Shown piece after piece: positions 8,053-18,411 of a stretch of DNA of 64,000 bases. Position 1 is the stretch's first letter. Every line of letters begins with the position of its first letter. The stretch is from positions 1 through 64,000 of the forward strand of contig NZ_MUYU01000012.1 of the NCBI RefSeq assembly GCF_002014825.1, in the 5' to 3' direction. The translations under genes were made by a program, and so were the position numbers. This DNA comes from Moraxella pluranimalium. GTDB lineage: Bacteria; Pseudomonadota; Gammaproteobacteria; Pseudomonadales; Moraxellaceae. The notes under the pieces were generated by a model. That model saw only the letters and a list, made by a program, of their open reading frames with translations, had not been told where the DNA came from and did not search any database.

Positions 8053-10233
8053 ATGTCAAAACGCCAATATTTGCTTTCAGGCATCGCCACTGCGGTTGCA
8101 GGCGTTATTTTTGCCCAAAGTTATGTGACGGTTGCCAGTGCTGCCGACCAAGCCGCCTTTGAGCCGACACCGGCTCAGCGTATCACCGCGCGCCAAGTTG
8201 CCCTACTGCTCGACCGTGCGCACTATGTCGATGCTCGCATGGATGCGCAGATGAGCCAGAAGATTTTGGCAATGTATTTTGATAAGCTTGACCCAAATCG
8301 TACGCTATTTTTGCAGTCCGACATTGACGAATTTACCGCCAAATATGGCAATAACTACGCTCAGCGTCTGTTGCGTGGCGATTTGAGCGCAGGCATTGAG
8401 ATTTTTGAGCGTTATCGCACCCGCTCAAACGAGTATTATGACGTTGCCAAAACCTATTTGGCAGGCGATGTCAATTTATATACCGATAAGACCATTGTCA
8501 TCGACCGTGAAGATGCGCCACGCTTTGGTAGCAAAGAAGAACAGGTGGCGTATTGGCAAAATCAAACCGCTTATTCGTTGATTGGTATCACGCTCAACCA
8601 AGAAGATGACAAAGCAAAAGACCAAGCATATCTAAACAATCCTGAATTGTCTCGTGGTCAAGATTTGGTCAAGGCAGAATCTCGCACCCCAACAGAAATC
8701 TTGCTCAACCGCCTAAACCGACAACAAGAACAGTTAGCTCGTCTAAAAAATGATGAAATCATGGAATATATCCTAGACGCAGCAACGACCACCTACGACC
8801 CGCACAGTAACTACTTTGCTCCTGTGCAGGCTCAAGATATGCAAATCCAAAGCAGTTTGCAACTTGAAGGCATTGGTGTATCCATCCGCCCCGACCGCAA
8901 AAATCCTGACTATATCCGCATTACAAGCCTAGTCGATGGCGGCCCTGCTGCCAAATCAGGACAAGTGCGTGCCAATGATTTGATTATCGGTGTCGCCCAA
9001 GATGGTGAGCCGATGGTTGATACAGTCGGCTATACCACTCGTGAAATCGTGGCGCTGATTCGTGGTAAACGTGGCACAAACGTCACCATCAAGGTCAAAC
9101 AGCCCAACACCCCAGATTCACAAGCTCGCACCGTCACGCTCACTCGTGATGTCATCCAACAAGAAGAATCCGGCGTACAGCACCGAGTGATTGAGATGCC
9201 CTATGAAGGTAGCACCAAGCGTGTGGGCGTGCTTGAGATTCCCTCTTTTTATCTGAATTTCCAAGCTCGCCGTGCGGGGCTTAGCGATGAAGAATACCGC
9301 AGTGTCAGCAAAGACACCGAAAAAGCCCTAAAAGATTTGGTCGCTCAAGGCATCGATGGCTTGGTGGTGGACTTGCGTAACAACCCGGGTGGCTCGCTCG
9401 ATGAAGTGGCAAAAATGCTTGGCCTATTTATCAAAGAAGGCCCTGTGGTACAAATTCAGGACAATCAAGGCAAAGTGCGCATCTATCGAGATAGCGACGG
9501 CGGTAAGCAGCTGTACAATGGCGATATGTCGGTGCTGATTAATCTTGGCTCAGCATCTGCCAGTGAGATTTTTGCTGCTGCCATCCAAGATTATGGACTT
9601 GGGCTGGTCGTTGGCAACACGACCACAGGCAAAGGCTCAGCCCAAGCACAGCGTGATGATGTGGCGCTTGGCTCAATGACCATCACCCAAAACAAATTCT
9701 ACCGTGTCAATGGTGGCAGTACGCAGAACAAAGGCGTCGTCCCTGATGTCGAGCTTGTCAACATCTATCAAGGCATGGAATTTGGCGAACGTGAATATAA
9801 GAATCCACTGCCTTGGGATACCATCGACTCAACCAATTACACAGCGGCGGGCAAATATTCGCAGTCGCTGATTGACACACTTCAAGCGCAGTCAAAGGCT
9901 CGCCAAGCTACTGACCCGCAGTTTGTCTATCTTGGTAAGCTAAACGAAATCCGCGCCCTAGATGATGACAAAAAGCCTGCCGACATCAATCTTGATAAGC
10001 GTCGCACCCAAGCAAAGCTGATTGAGAATGAAACTTTGGCGGCCGAAAATGCTCGTCGTCAAGCCACTGGCGAAGCGCCTTATACTGATTGGTCCACTTA
10101 TCAAGCCCATCTTGATGCTATCAGTGAAGAGCGTGGCGCAATGAAAGAAAATGAACGCCCCAAGCTACCTGAGAGCGAAGCCTATGTGCTTGAAACCGCT
10201 CGCTTGATGTTTGATGCCAAAAAAGCACAATAG
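8053..10233 (+). CDS. prc: Carboxy-terminal processing (tail-specific) protease Prc
   Basis: Prc is a periplasmic serine protease (S41A) that trims or degrades proteins with non-polar C-termini and processes envelope proteins, including peptidoglycan hydrolases. The 726-residue protein starts with a signal peptide ending near ASA (about residue 30). It then has a helical N-terminal domain, a PDZ domain at roughly 265-350 (LEGIGVSIR to VTIKV), and the S41 catalytic domain. Ser502 in GSASASE and Lys527 in TTGKGSAQ form the Ser/Lys dyad, 25 residues apart as usual for Prc. A C-terminal DUF3340-like helical region follows. The TPR protein encoded at 49881 resembles a known adaptor of such proteases. 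The gene is monocistronic and ends at a hairpin. Confidence 0.93.
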   Translation: MSKRQYLLSGIATAVAGVIFAQSYVTVASAADQAAFEPTPAQRITARQVALLLDRAHYVDARMDAQMSQKILAMYFDKLDPNRTLFLQSDIDEFTAKYGNNYAQRLLRGDLSAGIEIFERYRTRSNEYYDVAKTYLAGDVNLYTDKTIVIDREDAPRFGSKEEQVAYWQNQTAYSLIGITLNQEDDKAKDQAYLNNPELSRGQDLVKAESRTPTEILLNRLNRQQEQLARLKNDEIMEYILDAATTTYDPHSNYFAPVQAQDMQIQSSLQLEGIGVSIRPDRKNPDYIRITSLVDGGPAAKSGQVRANDLIIGVAQDGEPMVDTVGYTTREIVALIRGKRGTNVTIKVKQPNTPDSQARTVTLTRDVIQQEESGVQHRVIEMPYEGSTKRVGVLEIPSFYLNFQARRAGLSDEEYRSVSKDTEKALKDLVAQGIDGLVVDLRNNPGGSLDEVAKMLGLFIKEGPVVQIQDNQGKVRIYRDSDGGKQLYNGDMSVLINLGSASASEIFAAAIQDYGLGLVVGNTTTGKGSAQAQRDDVALGSMTITQNKFYRVNGGSTQNKGVVPDVELVNIYQGMEFGEREYKNPLPWDTIDSTNYTAAGKYSQSLIDTLQAQSKARQATDPQFVYLGKLNEIRALDDDKKPADINLDKRRTQAKLIENETLAAENARRQATGEAPYTDWSTYQAHLDAISEERGAMKENERPKLPESEAYVLETARLMFDAKKAQ

Positions 10234-10258
10234 CACAGCACCGATAGCAGACAACAAA

Positions 10259-10292
10259 GCCACGATATTTATGCATATCGTGGCATTTGTTT
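10259..10292 (+). terminator. prc terminator
   Basis: GCCACGATAT (10259-10268) pairs perfectly with ATATCGTGGC (10275-10284) across a 6-nt loop and is followed by a T-rich run. It lies 25 bp after the prc stop. Confidence 0.7.
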
Positions 10293-10343
10293 ATTGTCGT
10301 GCTTGTTATCGTATTTGATATCAGCAGTTTTAACAGCGGGCAA

Positions 10344-11699
10344 TCAGCGCATGGTTACAAACTCTTCTGCGCCAGTTGGATGGATGGCAACGGTATTATC
10401 AAAATCCGCTTTGGTTGCGCCCATCTTGATTGCCACGCCAAAGCCCTGAATCATCTCATCGACACCAAAGCCAATGCCGTGTAATCCGATGATTTTCTCA
10501 TCATCACCAAGACAAACTAGCTTCATACGGCAAGGCTCACGATGTGCTGTGATGGCACTATACATCGGCGTGAAGTTTGAGCGATAGACCTTGATGGCAT
10601 CATCGCTATATTTTGCCCGAGCGTCCGCTTCACTCATACCAATCGTACCAATCGGCGGATGGCTAAACATCACTGTCGGTACGAGCGAATAATCCAGTTT
10701 TTCGTTCGGTTTATTATTAAACAGTCGCTCAGACAGACGGCGACCCGCCGCAACCGCCACAGGGGTCAGCTCGATACCGCCTGCAATAATATCGCCCACC
10801 GCATAGATACCATCGACGGATGTGTTTTGGTATTCATCGACGATGATTTGCCCACGCTCATTCATCGCCACGCCAACTTCTGCAAGCCCGATACCATCGG
10901 TGGCAGGCGTACGCCCAATCGCCCAAATCACGCAGTCCACCACAAGATTTGCCCCATCTACCATCGTGATGGTGATGCTACCGTCATCGTTTTTGGTTAG
11001 TGATTGTGGATTGGCTTGAGTATGTAGCTCGATGCCGTCTTTTGTCATCACATCGACCAGTACATCGACGATATCAGCATCAAATTTACGCAGCGGCTTA
11101 TCGCCACGCACCACCAAATGCGTCTTTGCCCCAAGACTATTGACCACGCCTGCCATCTCTACAGCGATATAGCCTGCACCGACGATGGCGATACGCTCTG
11201 GCAGTTCAGTTAATTCAAAAAATCCATCCGAATCAATACCAAGCTCAGCGCCTATGATGTCAGGACGGCTTGGGCGACCACCTGTCGCAATCAAGATATG
11301 CTCAGCTGTGATACGCTCGCCGCCGACTTCGATGGTATGTTTGTCAATCAGCTTGGCAAAGCCTGTGATGACATCCACCGAATTTTTGGCAAAGACATTT
11401 TGATAAGACTGATGAATACGCCCGATATACGCTTGGCGATTGGCAATCAAGGTTTGAAAATCAAAGCGATTCACCGTCACATCAAAGCCATAATCAGGTG
11501 CGTATTTATGAATCGCATCAGCAATATGCGCCCCATACCACATCACTTTTTTTGGGACACAGCCGACATTGACGCAGGTGCCGCCGATGTGCTTGGCTTC
11601 GATAATGGCGCATTTTTTGCCATAGCTAGCTGCACGGTTGATGGATGCGATACCGCCACTACCGCCACCGATGGCGATATAGTCATAATGCTTGGTCAT
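10344..11699 (-). CDS. gor: Glutathione reductase
   Basis: This cytoplasmic FAD enzyme uses NADPH to reduce glutathione disulfide and so maintains thiol redox balance. The 451-residue protein shows the FAD-binding GGGSGG at 11-16, the redox-active disulfide in GGTCVNVGCVPKK (Cys42, Cys47), and an NADPH-binding GAGYIAVEMAG segment. Also visible are the second FAD motif YAVGDI and the C-terminal catalytic His-Glu in the HPTGAEE interface motif. These features favour glutathione reductase over lipoamide dehydrogenase or mercuric reductase. It is preceded by a methyltransferase gene only 12 bp away on the same strand, so the two are probably co-transcribed. Confidence 0.92.
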   Translation of the reverse strand: MTKHYDYIAIGGGSGGIASINRAASYGKKCAIIEAKHIGGTCVNVGCVPKKVMWYGAHIADAIHKYAPDYGFDVTVNRFDFQTLIANRQAYIGRIHQSYQNVFAKNSVDVITGFAKLIDKHTIEVGGERITAEHILIATGGRPSRPDIIGAELGIDSDGFFELTELPERIAIVGAGYIAVEMAGVVNSLGAKTHLVVRGDKPLRKFDADIVDVLVDVMTKDGIELHTQANPQSLTKNDDGSITITMVDGANLVVDCVIWAIGRTPATDGIGLAEVGVAMNERGQIIVDEYQNTSVDGIYAVGDIIAGGIELTPVAVAAGRRLSERLFNNKPNEKLDYSLVPTVMFSHPPIGTIGMSEADARAKYSDDAIKVYRSNFTPMYSAITAHREPCRMKLVCLGDDEKIIGLHGIGFGVDEMIQGFGVAIKMGATKADFDNTVAIHPTGAEEFVTMR

Positions 11700-11711
11700 A
11701 GTTTACTCTTA

Positions 11712-12419
11712 TTAATCTGCTAATTTAAGTACGTATAATTGATAAAAATGCGGTAGTCGCTGAACGACGTGCACTTTTTGTTGATAGGTGTTGACATAAT
11801 GGTCCACCGCTGGCTTGACCAGTAGATAGTGGTTGTGGTTTGGCGCTGAATCAGGCGACCACAGATAATCATCAAAGCCAATCACGCCATCGACTTTGAC
11901 CAAGCGATGCGCCAACAATGCATCAAATAGCACATCTGGCGCTTCGTGCGAACCATCGACATAAATAAAATCAAATTGCCCAGCGCCACCTTCGGCAAGC
12001 AATTTAATCATCGCAGTATGCGAATCTGATTTGATTTTGGTCACTTTGACCGTTGGAAAACGACTCACTTGTAGCTGTACATTGTGCATATAAGCAGCTT
12101 CAGCGGCACTCATGTCAATTTGGCTGTGCTCTTGACCACCTTGCCAAGTGTCAACGCTGACAATCTCCACCCCTTCTTGGTGAAAGCTTGCGCATTTTTC
12201 AATAAAATAGCACGTCGAACGCCCTTCAAATGCGCCAATCTCAAGCACTTTTTTGGGCTTAATATCGTTAAACACATAATCCAAATTGCTTTGGATATAG
12301 CTAAACCAATCTTTGGTAAAGTGAAATTCAGGCGTAGGCGTTGCCACTTGTGGCTCAGCAGTTGGCTTGTTTTTTGTGGTTTTGGCTGTCGATGATTTGG
12401 ATTTTGTTTGTTTTGCCAT
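11712..12419 (-). CDS. Class I SAM-dependent methyltransferase
   Basis: A 235-residue protein with a Rossmann-type methyltransferase fold. Motif I is KVLEIGAFEGRST at 57-69, an acidic residue ends the second strand in VSVDTW, and FDFIYVDGSHEAPDV (about 154-168) resembles the Methyltransf_24 / O-methyltransferase group. The first 30 residues are low-complexity (Lys/Thr/Ser/Pro) and probably disordered. The substrate is unknown; relatives include sugar and small-molecule O-methyltransferases. It precedes gor by 12 bp. Confidence 0.8.
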   Translation of the reverse strand: MAKQTKSKSSTAKTTKNKPTAEPQVATPTPEFHFTKDWFSYIQSNLDYVFNDIKPKKVLEIGAFEGRSTCYFIEKCASFHQEGVEIVSVDTWQGGQEHSQIDMSAAEAAYMHNVQLQVSRFPTVKVTKIKSDSHTAMIKLLAEGGAGQFDFIYVDGSHEAPDVLFDALLAHRLVKVDGVIGFDDYLWSPDSAPNHNHYLLVKPAVDHYVNTYQQKVHVVQRLPHFYQLYVLKLAD

Positions 12420-12643
12420 GATTGATACTCAAATGATTCAGTGTTTTGTCTTACATGACCAAATGCACGCACTGATACACGCTTGCACTGCTACCGATGG
12501 ATGACAAGTGCTGCAGTGTCAAAGTACGCCTATTGATGATAAATGTTATAGACCAATTTTTTCATTGTAGCATAAAAGCCCGCCGCTATTGTTGTATTTT
12601 ATTGAAATCAAAATCCATGCACACGCCCAAGTACATCCAAAAC

Positions 12644-12670
12644 AAAAAACCGCCAGCCCAAGCTGACGGT
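12644..12670 (-). terminator. serA terminator
   Basis: On the minus strand ACCGTCAGC (12662-12670) pairs with GCTGGCGGT (12649-12657), allowing one G-T pair, across a 4-nt loop. It is followed by a run of T (12644-12649). It lies 17 bp after the serA stop. Confidence 0.8.
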
Positions 12671-12687
12671 CTTGTTCGCATGATGAA

Positions 12688-13914
12688 TTAGAATAACACA
12701 CGCACACGGATGGTCTCAGGAACGACACGCAGACGCTCCATCGCTTTGGCTGAATCATTGTCATCAACATCCATCACTAGATAACCGACATCGCCTTTGG
12801 TCATCAATGACTGTGCAGCAATGTTGATGCCCGCATCAGCAAAGGATGCGTTGATTTGTGATAGTACGCCCGGGACATTGCGGTGGATGTGCAATAGACG
12901 GTGCGTGCCATCGGTGAATGGGATAGAGACATTCGGGAAATTGACCGCGCTGGTGGTGTCGCCTTGGTCAGAATAGCGGACGAATTTCTCACCCACTTCA
13001 AGACCAATGTTCGCCTGCGCTTCTTGGGTTGAGCCACCGACATGCGGGGTCAAGATGACATTGTCAAAGGCACGCAGTGGTGATTCGAACTCTTCATCCG
13101 CTGATTTTGGCTCTTTTGGGAACACATCAATGGCAGCGCCTAGGATTTTTTTGCTTTCTAGTGCCGCAGCCAACGCATCAATATCCACACAGCCACCACG
13201 AGCGGCATTGATAAAGAATGCACCATCTTTCATCTGGGCAAATTCTTTGGCGGTCATCATATTGCGAGTGCTTGGCAAGTCAGGTACGTGTAGTGTCACG
13301 ACATCTGCCTTGGCAAGTAGCTCTTCTAGGCTACCGACTTGCACGGCATTACCCAGTGGCAATTTGGTCACCGCATCATGATAGATGACTTTCATGCCAA
13401 GACTTTCGGCAAGCACAGACAGCTGTGAGCCGATTGAGCCATAGCCGACGATACCCATCACTTTGCCACGCACTTCATAGCTGTCTTTGGCTGATTTGTT
13501 CCAGCCGCCACGATGTACGACGGCATTTTTTTCAGGGACGCCACGCATCAGCATGATGGTCTCAGCCAGCACCAATTCAGCCACAGAGCGAGTGTTTGAA
13601 TATGGCGCATTAAAGACAGGGATGCCCAGCTCAAGCGCTGCTTCTAGATCCACTTGGTTCGTGCCAATGCAGAAACAGCCGATGGCAATTAGCTTTTCGG
13701 CACTTTCAAGCACTTTGCGAGTCAGCTGTGTGCGTGAGCGAATACCGATAAAGTGTGCATCTTTGATCTTTTCAATCAATTCAGCTTCATCCAGTGCTGA
13801 TTTGATGTATTCGATATTGGTATAGCCGGCATCATTCAGCACTTTTAGGGCGTTGTCATGTACGCCTTCTAATAGCAGAAAACGAATCTTGTCTTTGTGT
13901 AGAGATAAGGTCAT
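12688..13914 (-). CDS. serA: D-3-phosphoglycerate dehydrogenase
   Basis: SerA oxidises 3-phosphoglycerate to 3-phosphohydroxypyruvate, the first step of serine synthesis. The 408-residue protein has the D-isomer dehydrogenase fold. IGIRSRT lies in the substrate domain, GIVGYGSIGSQLSVLAESLGM is the NAD-binding Rossmann loop, and INAARG and TPHVGGST carry catalytic residues including the His. The C-terminal 75 residues form an ACT domain (ALKV..., GVLSQIN, GYLVMDVD), indicating serine feedback inhibition as in the E. coli enzyme, which has the same size. AGGA precedes the ATG. It is monocistronic, with a strong promoter and terminator. Confidence 0.95.
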   Translation of the reverse strand: MTLSLHKDKIRFLLLEGVHDNALKVLNDAGYTNIEYIKSALDEAELIEKIKDAHFIGIRSRTQLTRKVLESAEKLIAIGCFCIGTNQVDLEAALELGIPVFNAPYSNTRSVAELVLAETIMLMRGVPEKNAVVHRGGWNKSAKDSYEVRGKVMGIVGYGSIGSQLSVLAESLGMKVIYHDAVTKLPLGNAVQVGSLEELLAKADVVTLHVPDLPSTRNMMTAKEFAQMKDGAFFINAARGGCVDIDALAAALESKKILGAAIDVFPKEPKSADEEFESPLRAFDNVILTPHVGGSTQEAQANIGLEVGEKFVRYSDQGDTTSAVNFPNVSIPFTDGTHRLLHIHRNVPGVLSQINASFADAGINIAAQSLMTKGDVGYLVMDVDDNDSAKAMERLRVVPETIRVRVLF

Positions 13915-13949
13915 GTCGGATTCCTTTGGCGGGTGAAATTCAATGTACT

Positions 13950-13978
13950 GTTATACACTTATTAATAAATATTTGCAA
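13950..13978 (-). promoter_or_regulatory. serA promoter
   Basis: TTGCAA (13973-13978) and TATAAC (13950-13955) on the minus strand are separated by exactly 17 bp and lie about 36 bp before the serA ATG. Confidence 0.7.
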
Positions 13979-14044
13979 GATTGGACAAGTAATTAGTTTA
14001 TAAAATCTTGGAATAACGCACCCAACTCACAAAATTCACAGGAT

Positions 14045-14082
14045 AAAAAACACAAAAGCCCATCACTACTGACAGGCTTTTG
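14045..14082 (-). terminator. rpoC / beta-operon terminator
   Basis: On the minus strand CAAAAGCC (14075-14082) pairs with GGCTTTTG (14053-14060). An inner TCA/TGA pair extends the stem, and a T-run corresponding to 14045-14050 follows. It is 15 bp after the rpoC stop. Confidence 0.8.
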
Positions 14083-14096
14083 GTATTACTGGGCCA

Positions 14097-17000
14097 TTAT
14101 TCTTGGCTACCCAATTCGTCGGCGAAGGCTTTGGCAAAGCTATCTTCGACACTTAGGTCAGCGGCAGGCTCACTGCTTGCAGTCAAATCAGCCAACAACT
14201 CTTCAACTGGCAACGCTTCTTTGATTGCTTTTTCAGCTTTGCGTTGGCGGTTTTGGTGATAAGCCAAACCAGTACCAGCTGGGATTAGGCGACCAACCAC
14301 GACGTTCTCTTTTAGACCGCTTAGGTCATCGACTTTACCCATCACCGCAGCCGCTGTCAAGACACGGGTAGTCTCTTGGAACGATGCTGCCGAGATGAAG
14401 CTTTCAGTTGCAAGGCTTGCCTTAGTGATACCAAGTAGCTGACGCTCGTACTGTACTGGGAATTTGTTGTTCGCAATCAGTTCAGCATTGAGTGCGCGAA
14501 TCTTCGAGTATTCCGCTTGGTCGCCTTTGAAGTAGCTTGAATCGCCACCGTCGATGATCTCAACTTTACGCAACATCTGACGTACGATGACTTCGATGTG
14601 CTTATCGTTGATCTTAACACCTTGTAAGCGATAAACTTCTTGGACTTCATTGACAATGTAGTTTGCCAATGCAGTTTCGCCTTTGAGACGCAGGATGTCG
14701 TGTGGGTTTTGCGGACCGTCAGAGATGATTTCACCACGCTCCACCGTTTCGCCTTCAAACACGTTGATTTGACGCCATTTTGGAATCAACTCTTCATGCA
14801 CATCGCCATCTTCATTGGTGATGATAAAGCGGTTTTTGCCTTTGGTTTCTTTACCAAAGCTCACCACACCACTCATCTCAGCCATGATTGCATGGTCTTT
14901 TGGACGGCGTGCTTCGAATAGGTCAGCAACTCGTGGCAGACCACCGGTAATATCTTTAGTACCTGATGTAGCTTGTGGAACACGGCCTAGCACCGAACCT
15001 GCGGTCACGTGCTCACCTTCGGCAACACGGATGATGGTGTCGTTTGGTAGGAAGTACACAACTTCTTTGCCATCATCAGTATCAAGGATAATCGCAGGAC
15101 GCAAGTCTTTGGCGATGCTCGGGCGGTCTTTGCTTGCCAAGATTTCAAACGAGCTGACACCCGTCATTTCATCAACCTTGACAGTCGCAGTCATACCATC
15201 GGTGATGTCGCTAAAGCGTGCTGTACCCGCAAATTCTGTGATAATCGGATGGGTATGTGGATCCCACTTGGCAATCACTTGACCTGCTTCTACTGCATCG
15301 CCATCACGCACTAGTACGCTTGAGCCATAAGGCACTTTATAACGCTCACGCTCACGGCCTTGGGCATCTGCCACACCGATTTCAGCTGAACGAGAGACGA
15401 TAACTAGATGACCATCGACGTGCTCTACAGTCTTCATGTTGTGGAAACGAACTGTACCGGTATTACCAACCGAGACGCTGTTGTCCACAGATGCTGCCGA
15501 TGCCGCACCACCCACGTGGAAGGTACGCATGGTCAGCTGAGTACCCGGTTCACCGATTGATTGTGCTGCCATAACGCCCACAGATTCACCGATATTCACC
15601 AAGTGACCACGAGCTAGGTCACGGCCATAACACTTAGCACACACGCCTTGGCCGGCTTCACAGGTAATGACCGAGCGTACATAAACTTCGTCAATCGCAT
15701 TGGCATCAAGCTGCTCAACCAAACGCTCATCAATCAGCGTGCCCGCTGCAACAACGACTTCACCATCAGCATTCACGACATCTTTGGCGGCGACACGACC
15801 AAGTACACGATCGCCTAGGCGTTCAACGATTTCACCACCGTCAATCACTGGTGTCATGCGTTGACCTGCTTCTGTACCACAGTCATCTTGGGTAATCACA
15901 AGGTCTTGTGCCACATCGACCAGACGACGGGTCAAGTAACCTGAGTTTGCCGTTTTCAATGCGGTATCAGCAAGACCTTTGCGCGCACCGTGCGTTGAAA
16001 TAAAGTACTGCAAAACGGTCAAGCCTTCACGGAAGTTCGCCTTAATTGGCGTCTCAATGATCGAGCCGTCTGGTTTTGCCATCAGACCACGCATACCGGC
16101 AAGCTGACGAATCTGTGTCGCACTACCACGAGCACCAGAGTCTGCCATCATGTAGATTGAGTTGAACGATTTTTGGCGTTCGGTCTCGCCATCACGGTTC
16201 ACAACTTCATCAGTTGATAGGTTTTCCATCATCGCATTGGCGATTTTGTCCGATGTACGAGCCCAAATATCAACAACTTTGTTGTATCGCTCACCCGCAG
16301 TCACGAAGCCTTGCTCAAATTGATGCTCGATATCACGCACTTCAGCATCTGCCGCATCGACGATTTCTTTTTTGGTTGGTGGAATGACCATATCTTCCAT
16401 ACCAATCGAGATACCCGATAGCGTCGCTTGTGCAAAACCTAGATACATCAAGTGGTCAGCAAATAGTACTGATTCTTTGACGCCCAGTTTGCGATAGCAT
16501 GAGTTTAGTAGTTTTGAGATGTTTTTCTTGGTCATCTCGGTATTACATTCGCTAAACGCCATACCTTCAGGCATGATGTTCCAAATCAATAGACGACCAG
16601 CGACAGTTTCTTTGATTTCAGTACGGCTGGTTTTTTCGCCAGTTTTTTCGTCCAAAATAGTTTCTGCCACACGCACTTTGATTTTGGCATTGACTGACAA
16701 ATCATCAGAACCAATCGCACGCAACGCTTCGTTCACGGTACTAAATACCATGCCTTCGCCTTTGGCATTGACACACGCACGACTGATGTAGTACAGACCC
16801 AAAACAACGTCTTGAGAAGGTACGATAATCGGCTCACCGTTTGCAGGCGATAGGATGTTGTTGGTTGACATCATCAATGCACGAGCTTCTAGCTGTGCTT
16901 CTAGTGTCAATGGTACGTGTACCGCCATTTGGTCACCGTCAAAGTCGGCGTTGAATGCCGCACAGACCAGTGGGTGTAGCTGAATGGCTTTACCTTCAAT

Positions 17001-18365
17001 CAGTACAGGCTCGAACGCTTGCAGACCCAGACGGTGCAGTGTCGGCGCACGGTTTAGCAGTACTGGATGTTCACGAATCACCATCGCCAGCATATCCCAA
17101 ACGGCAGGCTCTTCACGCTCTACCATCTTCTTAGCAGCTTTGATGGTGCTTGCGATGTTGTTTTGTAGCAATTTTGCATAAGTAAATGGCTTGAATAGCT
17201 CAAGTGCCATTTTCTTTGGCAGACCACATTGATGTAGGCGCAGTGTCGGGCCAACAACGATGACCGAACGACCTGAATAGTCCACACGCTTACCTAGTAG
17301 GTTTTGACGGAAACGACCTTGCTTACCTTTGATCATATCAGCCAAAGATTTCAATGGACGCTTGTTGCTACCTGTGATGGCACGACCACGACGACCGTTG
17401 TCTAGTAGCGCATCCACCGCTTCTTGTAGCATACGCTTTTCGTTACGCACGATGATGTCAGGGGCATTTAGCTCCAATAGACGCTTCAAGCGGTTGTTAC
17501 GGTTGATGACACGACGATATAGATCGTTCAAGTCAGAAGTCGCAAAACGACCACCTTCAAGCGGTACTAGCGGGCGCAAATCTGGTGGCAATACAGGCAA
17601 TACCGTCATCACCATCCACTCAGGCTTGTTGCCTGAATCGCGGAATGACTCAAGTAGCTGTAGGCGTTTTGCCATTTTTTTCAGCTTGGTTTCAGAACCT
17701 GTTTGCGGAATGGCTTGGCGTAGCTCGTCAATCTCGCCATCGACATCGATGTCTTTGAGCAAGTCTTGAACCGCTTCAGCACCCATTTTGGCAACAAATT
17801 CATCACCATACTGCTCAAGCGCATTGAAGTATTCTTCATCATCAAGCAGTTGATATTTTTCAAGGCTAGTCATGCCTGGATCGGTAACGATGTAGCTTTC
17901 GAAATACAGCACACGCTCGATATCACGCAGCGTGATGTCAAGCAATAGACCGATACGGCTTGGCAGTGATTTTAAGAACCAAATATGCGCAACAGGGCTT
18001 GCCAATTCGATATGACCCATGCGCTCACGGCGAACTTTGGCAGCGGTAACTTCAACACCACATTTTTCGCAGATGATGCCTTGGAATTTACGGCGCTTAT
18101 ATTTACCACACAAGCACTCAAAATCCTTGACAGGGCCAAAGATTTTGGCACAGAACAAGCCATCACGCTCAGGCTTAAAGGTACGATAGTTGATCGTTTC
18201 TGGCTTTTTAACTTCACCGTGTGACCAAGATTTGATCGCTTCAGGTGACGCAAGTGAGATTTGAATGCTGTCAAATTCTCTTGCACCACTATCAGCAGGG
18301 CCTTTCATGATATCTAATAAATCTTTCAAAAGGTTTCTCCGTTGTATTCGTCGTAATTCTGACAC
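14097..18365 (-). CDS. rpoC: RNA polymerase subunit beta'
   Basis: The largest RNA polymerase subunit, 1422 residues, of normal gammaproteobacterial size. The N-terminal zinc-binding cysteines are visible in [20 protein letters not shown]. The active-site motif [12 protein letters not shown], with the three Mg-binding aspartates, is near residues 468-479. The second zinc site ([13 protein letters not shown]) and the trigger-loop region ([16 protein letters not shown]) are intact. The C-terminal 50 residues are acidic and less conserved. It follows rpoB by 46 bp in the same transcript and ends the long ribosomal protein/RNA polymerase run. Confidence 0.98.
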   Translation of the reverse strand: MSELRRIQRRNLLKDLLDIMKGPADSGAREFDSIQISLASPEAIKSWSHGEVKKPETINYRTFKPERDGLFCAKIFGPVKDFECLCGKYKRRKFQGIICEKCGVEVTAAKVRRERMGHIELASPVAHIWFLKSLPSRIGLLLDITLRDIERVLYFESYIVTDPGMTSLEKYQLLDDEEYFNALEQYGDEFVAKMGAEAVQDLLKDIDVDGEIDELRQAIPQTGSETKLKKMAKRLQLLESFRDSGNKPEWMVMTVLPVLPPDLRPLVPLEGGRFATSDLNDLYRRVINRNNRLKRLLELNAPDIIVRNEKRMLQEAVDALLDNGRRGRAITGSNKRPLKSLADMIKGKQGRFRQNLLGKRVDYSGRSVIVVGPTLRLHQCGLPKKMALELFKPFTYAKLLQNNIASTIKAAKKMVEREEPAVWDMLAMVIREHPVLLNRAPTLHRLGLQAFEPVLIEGKAIQLHPLVCAAFNADFDGDQMAVHVPLTLEAQLEARALMMSTNNILSPANGEPIIVPSQDVVLGLYYISRACVNAKGEGMVFSTVNEALRAIGSDDLSVNAKIKVRVAETILDEKTGEKTSRTEIKETVAGRLLIWNIMPEGMAFSECNTEMTKKNISKLLNSCYRKLGVKESVLFADHLMYLGFAQATLSGISIGMEDMVIPPTKKEIVDAADAEVRDIEHQFEQGFVTAGERYNKVVDIWARTSDKIANAMMENLSTDEVVNRDGETERQKSFNSIYMMADSGARGSATQIRQLAGMRGLMAKPDGSIIETPIKANFREGLTVLQYFISTHGARKGLADTALKTANSGYLTRRLVDVAQDLVITQDDCGTEAGQRMTPVIDGGEIVERLGDRVLGRVAAKDVVNADGEVVVAAGTLIDERLVEQLDANAIDEVYVRSVITCEAGQGVCAKCYGRDLARGHLVNIGESVGVMAAQSIGEPGTQLTMRTFHVGGAASAASVDNSVSVGNTGTVRFHNMKTVEHVDGHLVIVSRSAEIGVADAQGRERERYKVPYGSSVLVRDGDAVEAGQVIAKWDPHTHPIITEFAGTARFSDITDGMTATVKVDEMTGVSSFEILASKDRPSIAKDLRPAIILDTDDGKEVVYFLPNDTIIRVAEGEHVTAGSVLGRVPQATSGTKDITGGLPRVADLFEARRPKDHAIMAEMSGVVSFGKETKGKNRFIITNEDGDVHEELIPKWRQINVFEGETVERGEIISDGPQNPHDILRLKGETALANYIVNEVQEVYRLQGVKINDKHIEVIVRQMLRKVEIIDGGDSSYFKGDQAEYSKIRALNAELIANNKFPVQYERQLLGITKASLATESFISAASFQETTRVLTAAAVMGKVDDLSGLKENVVVGRLIPAGTGLAYHQNRQRKAEKAIKEALPVEELLADLTASSEPAADLSVEDSFAKAFADELGSQE

Positions 18366-18411
18366 CTAGCCACCATGTGCGATGGCTAGGCAAATTTTGG
18401 TCTTGGCTGAC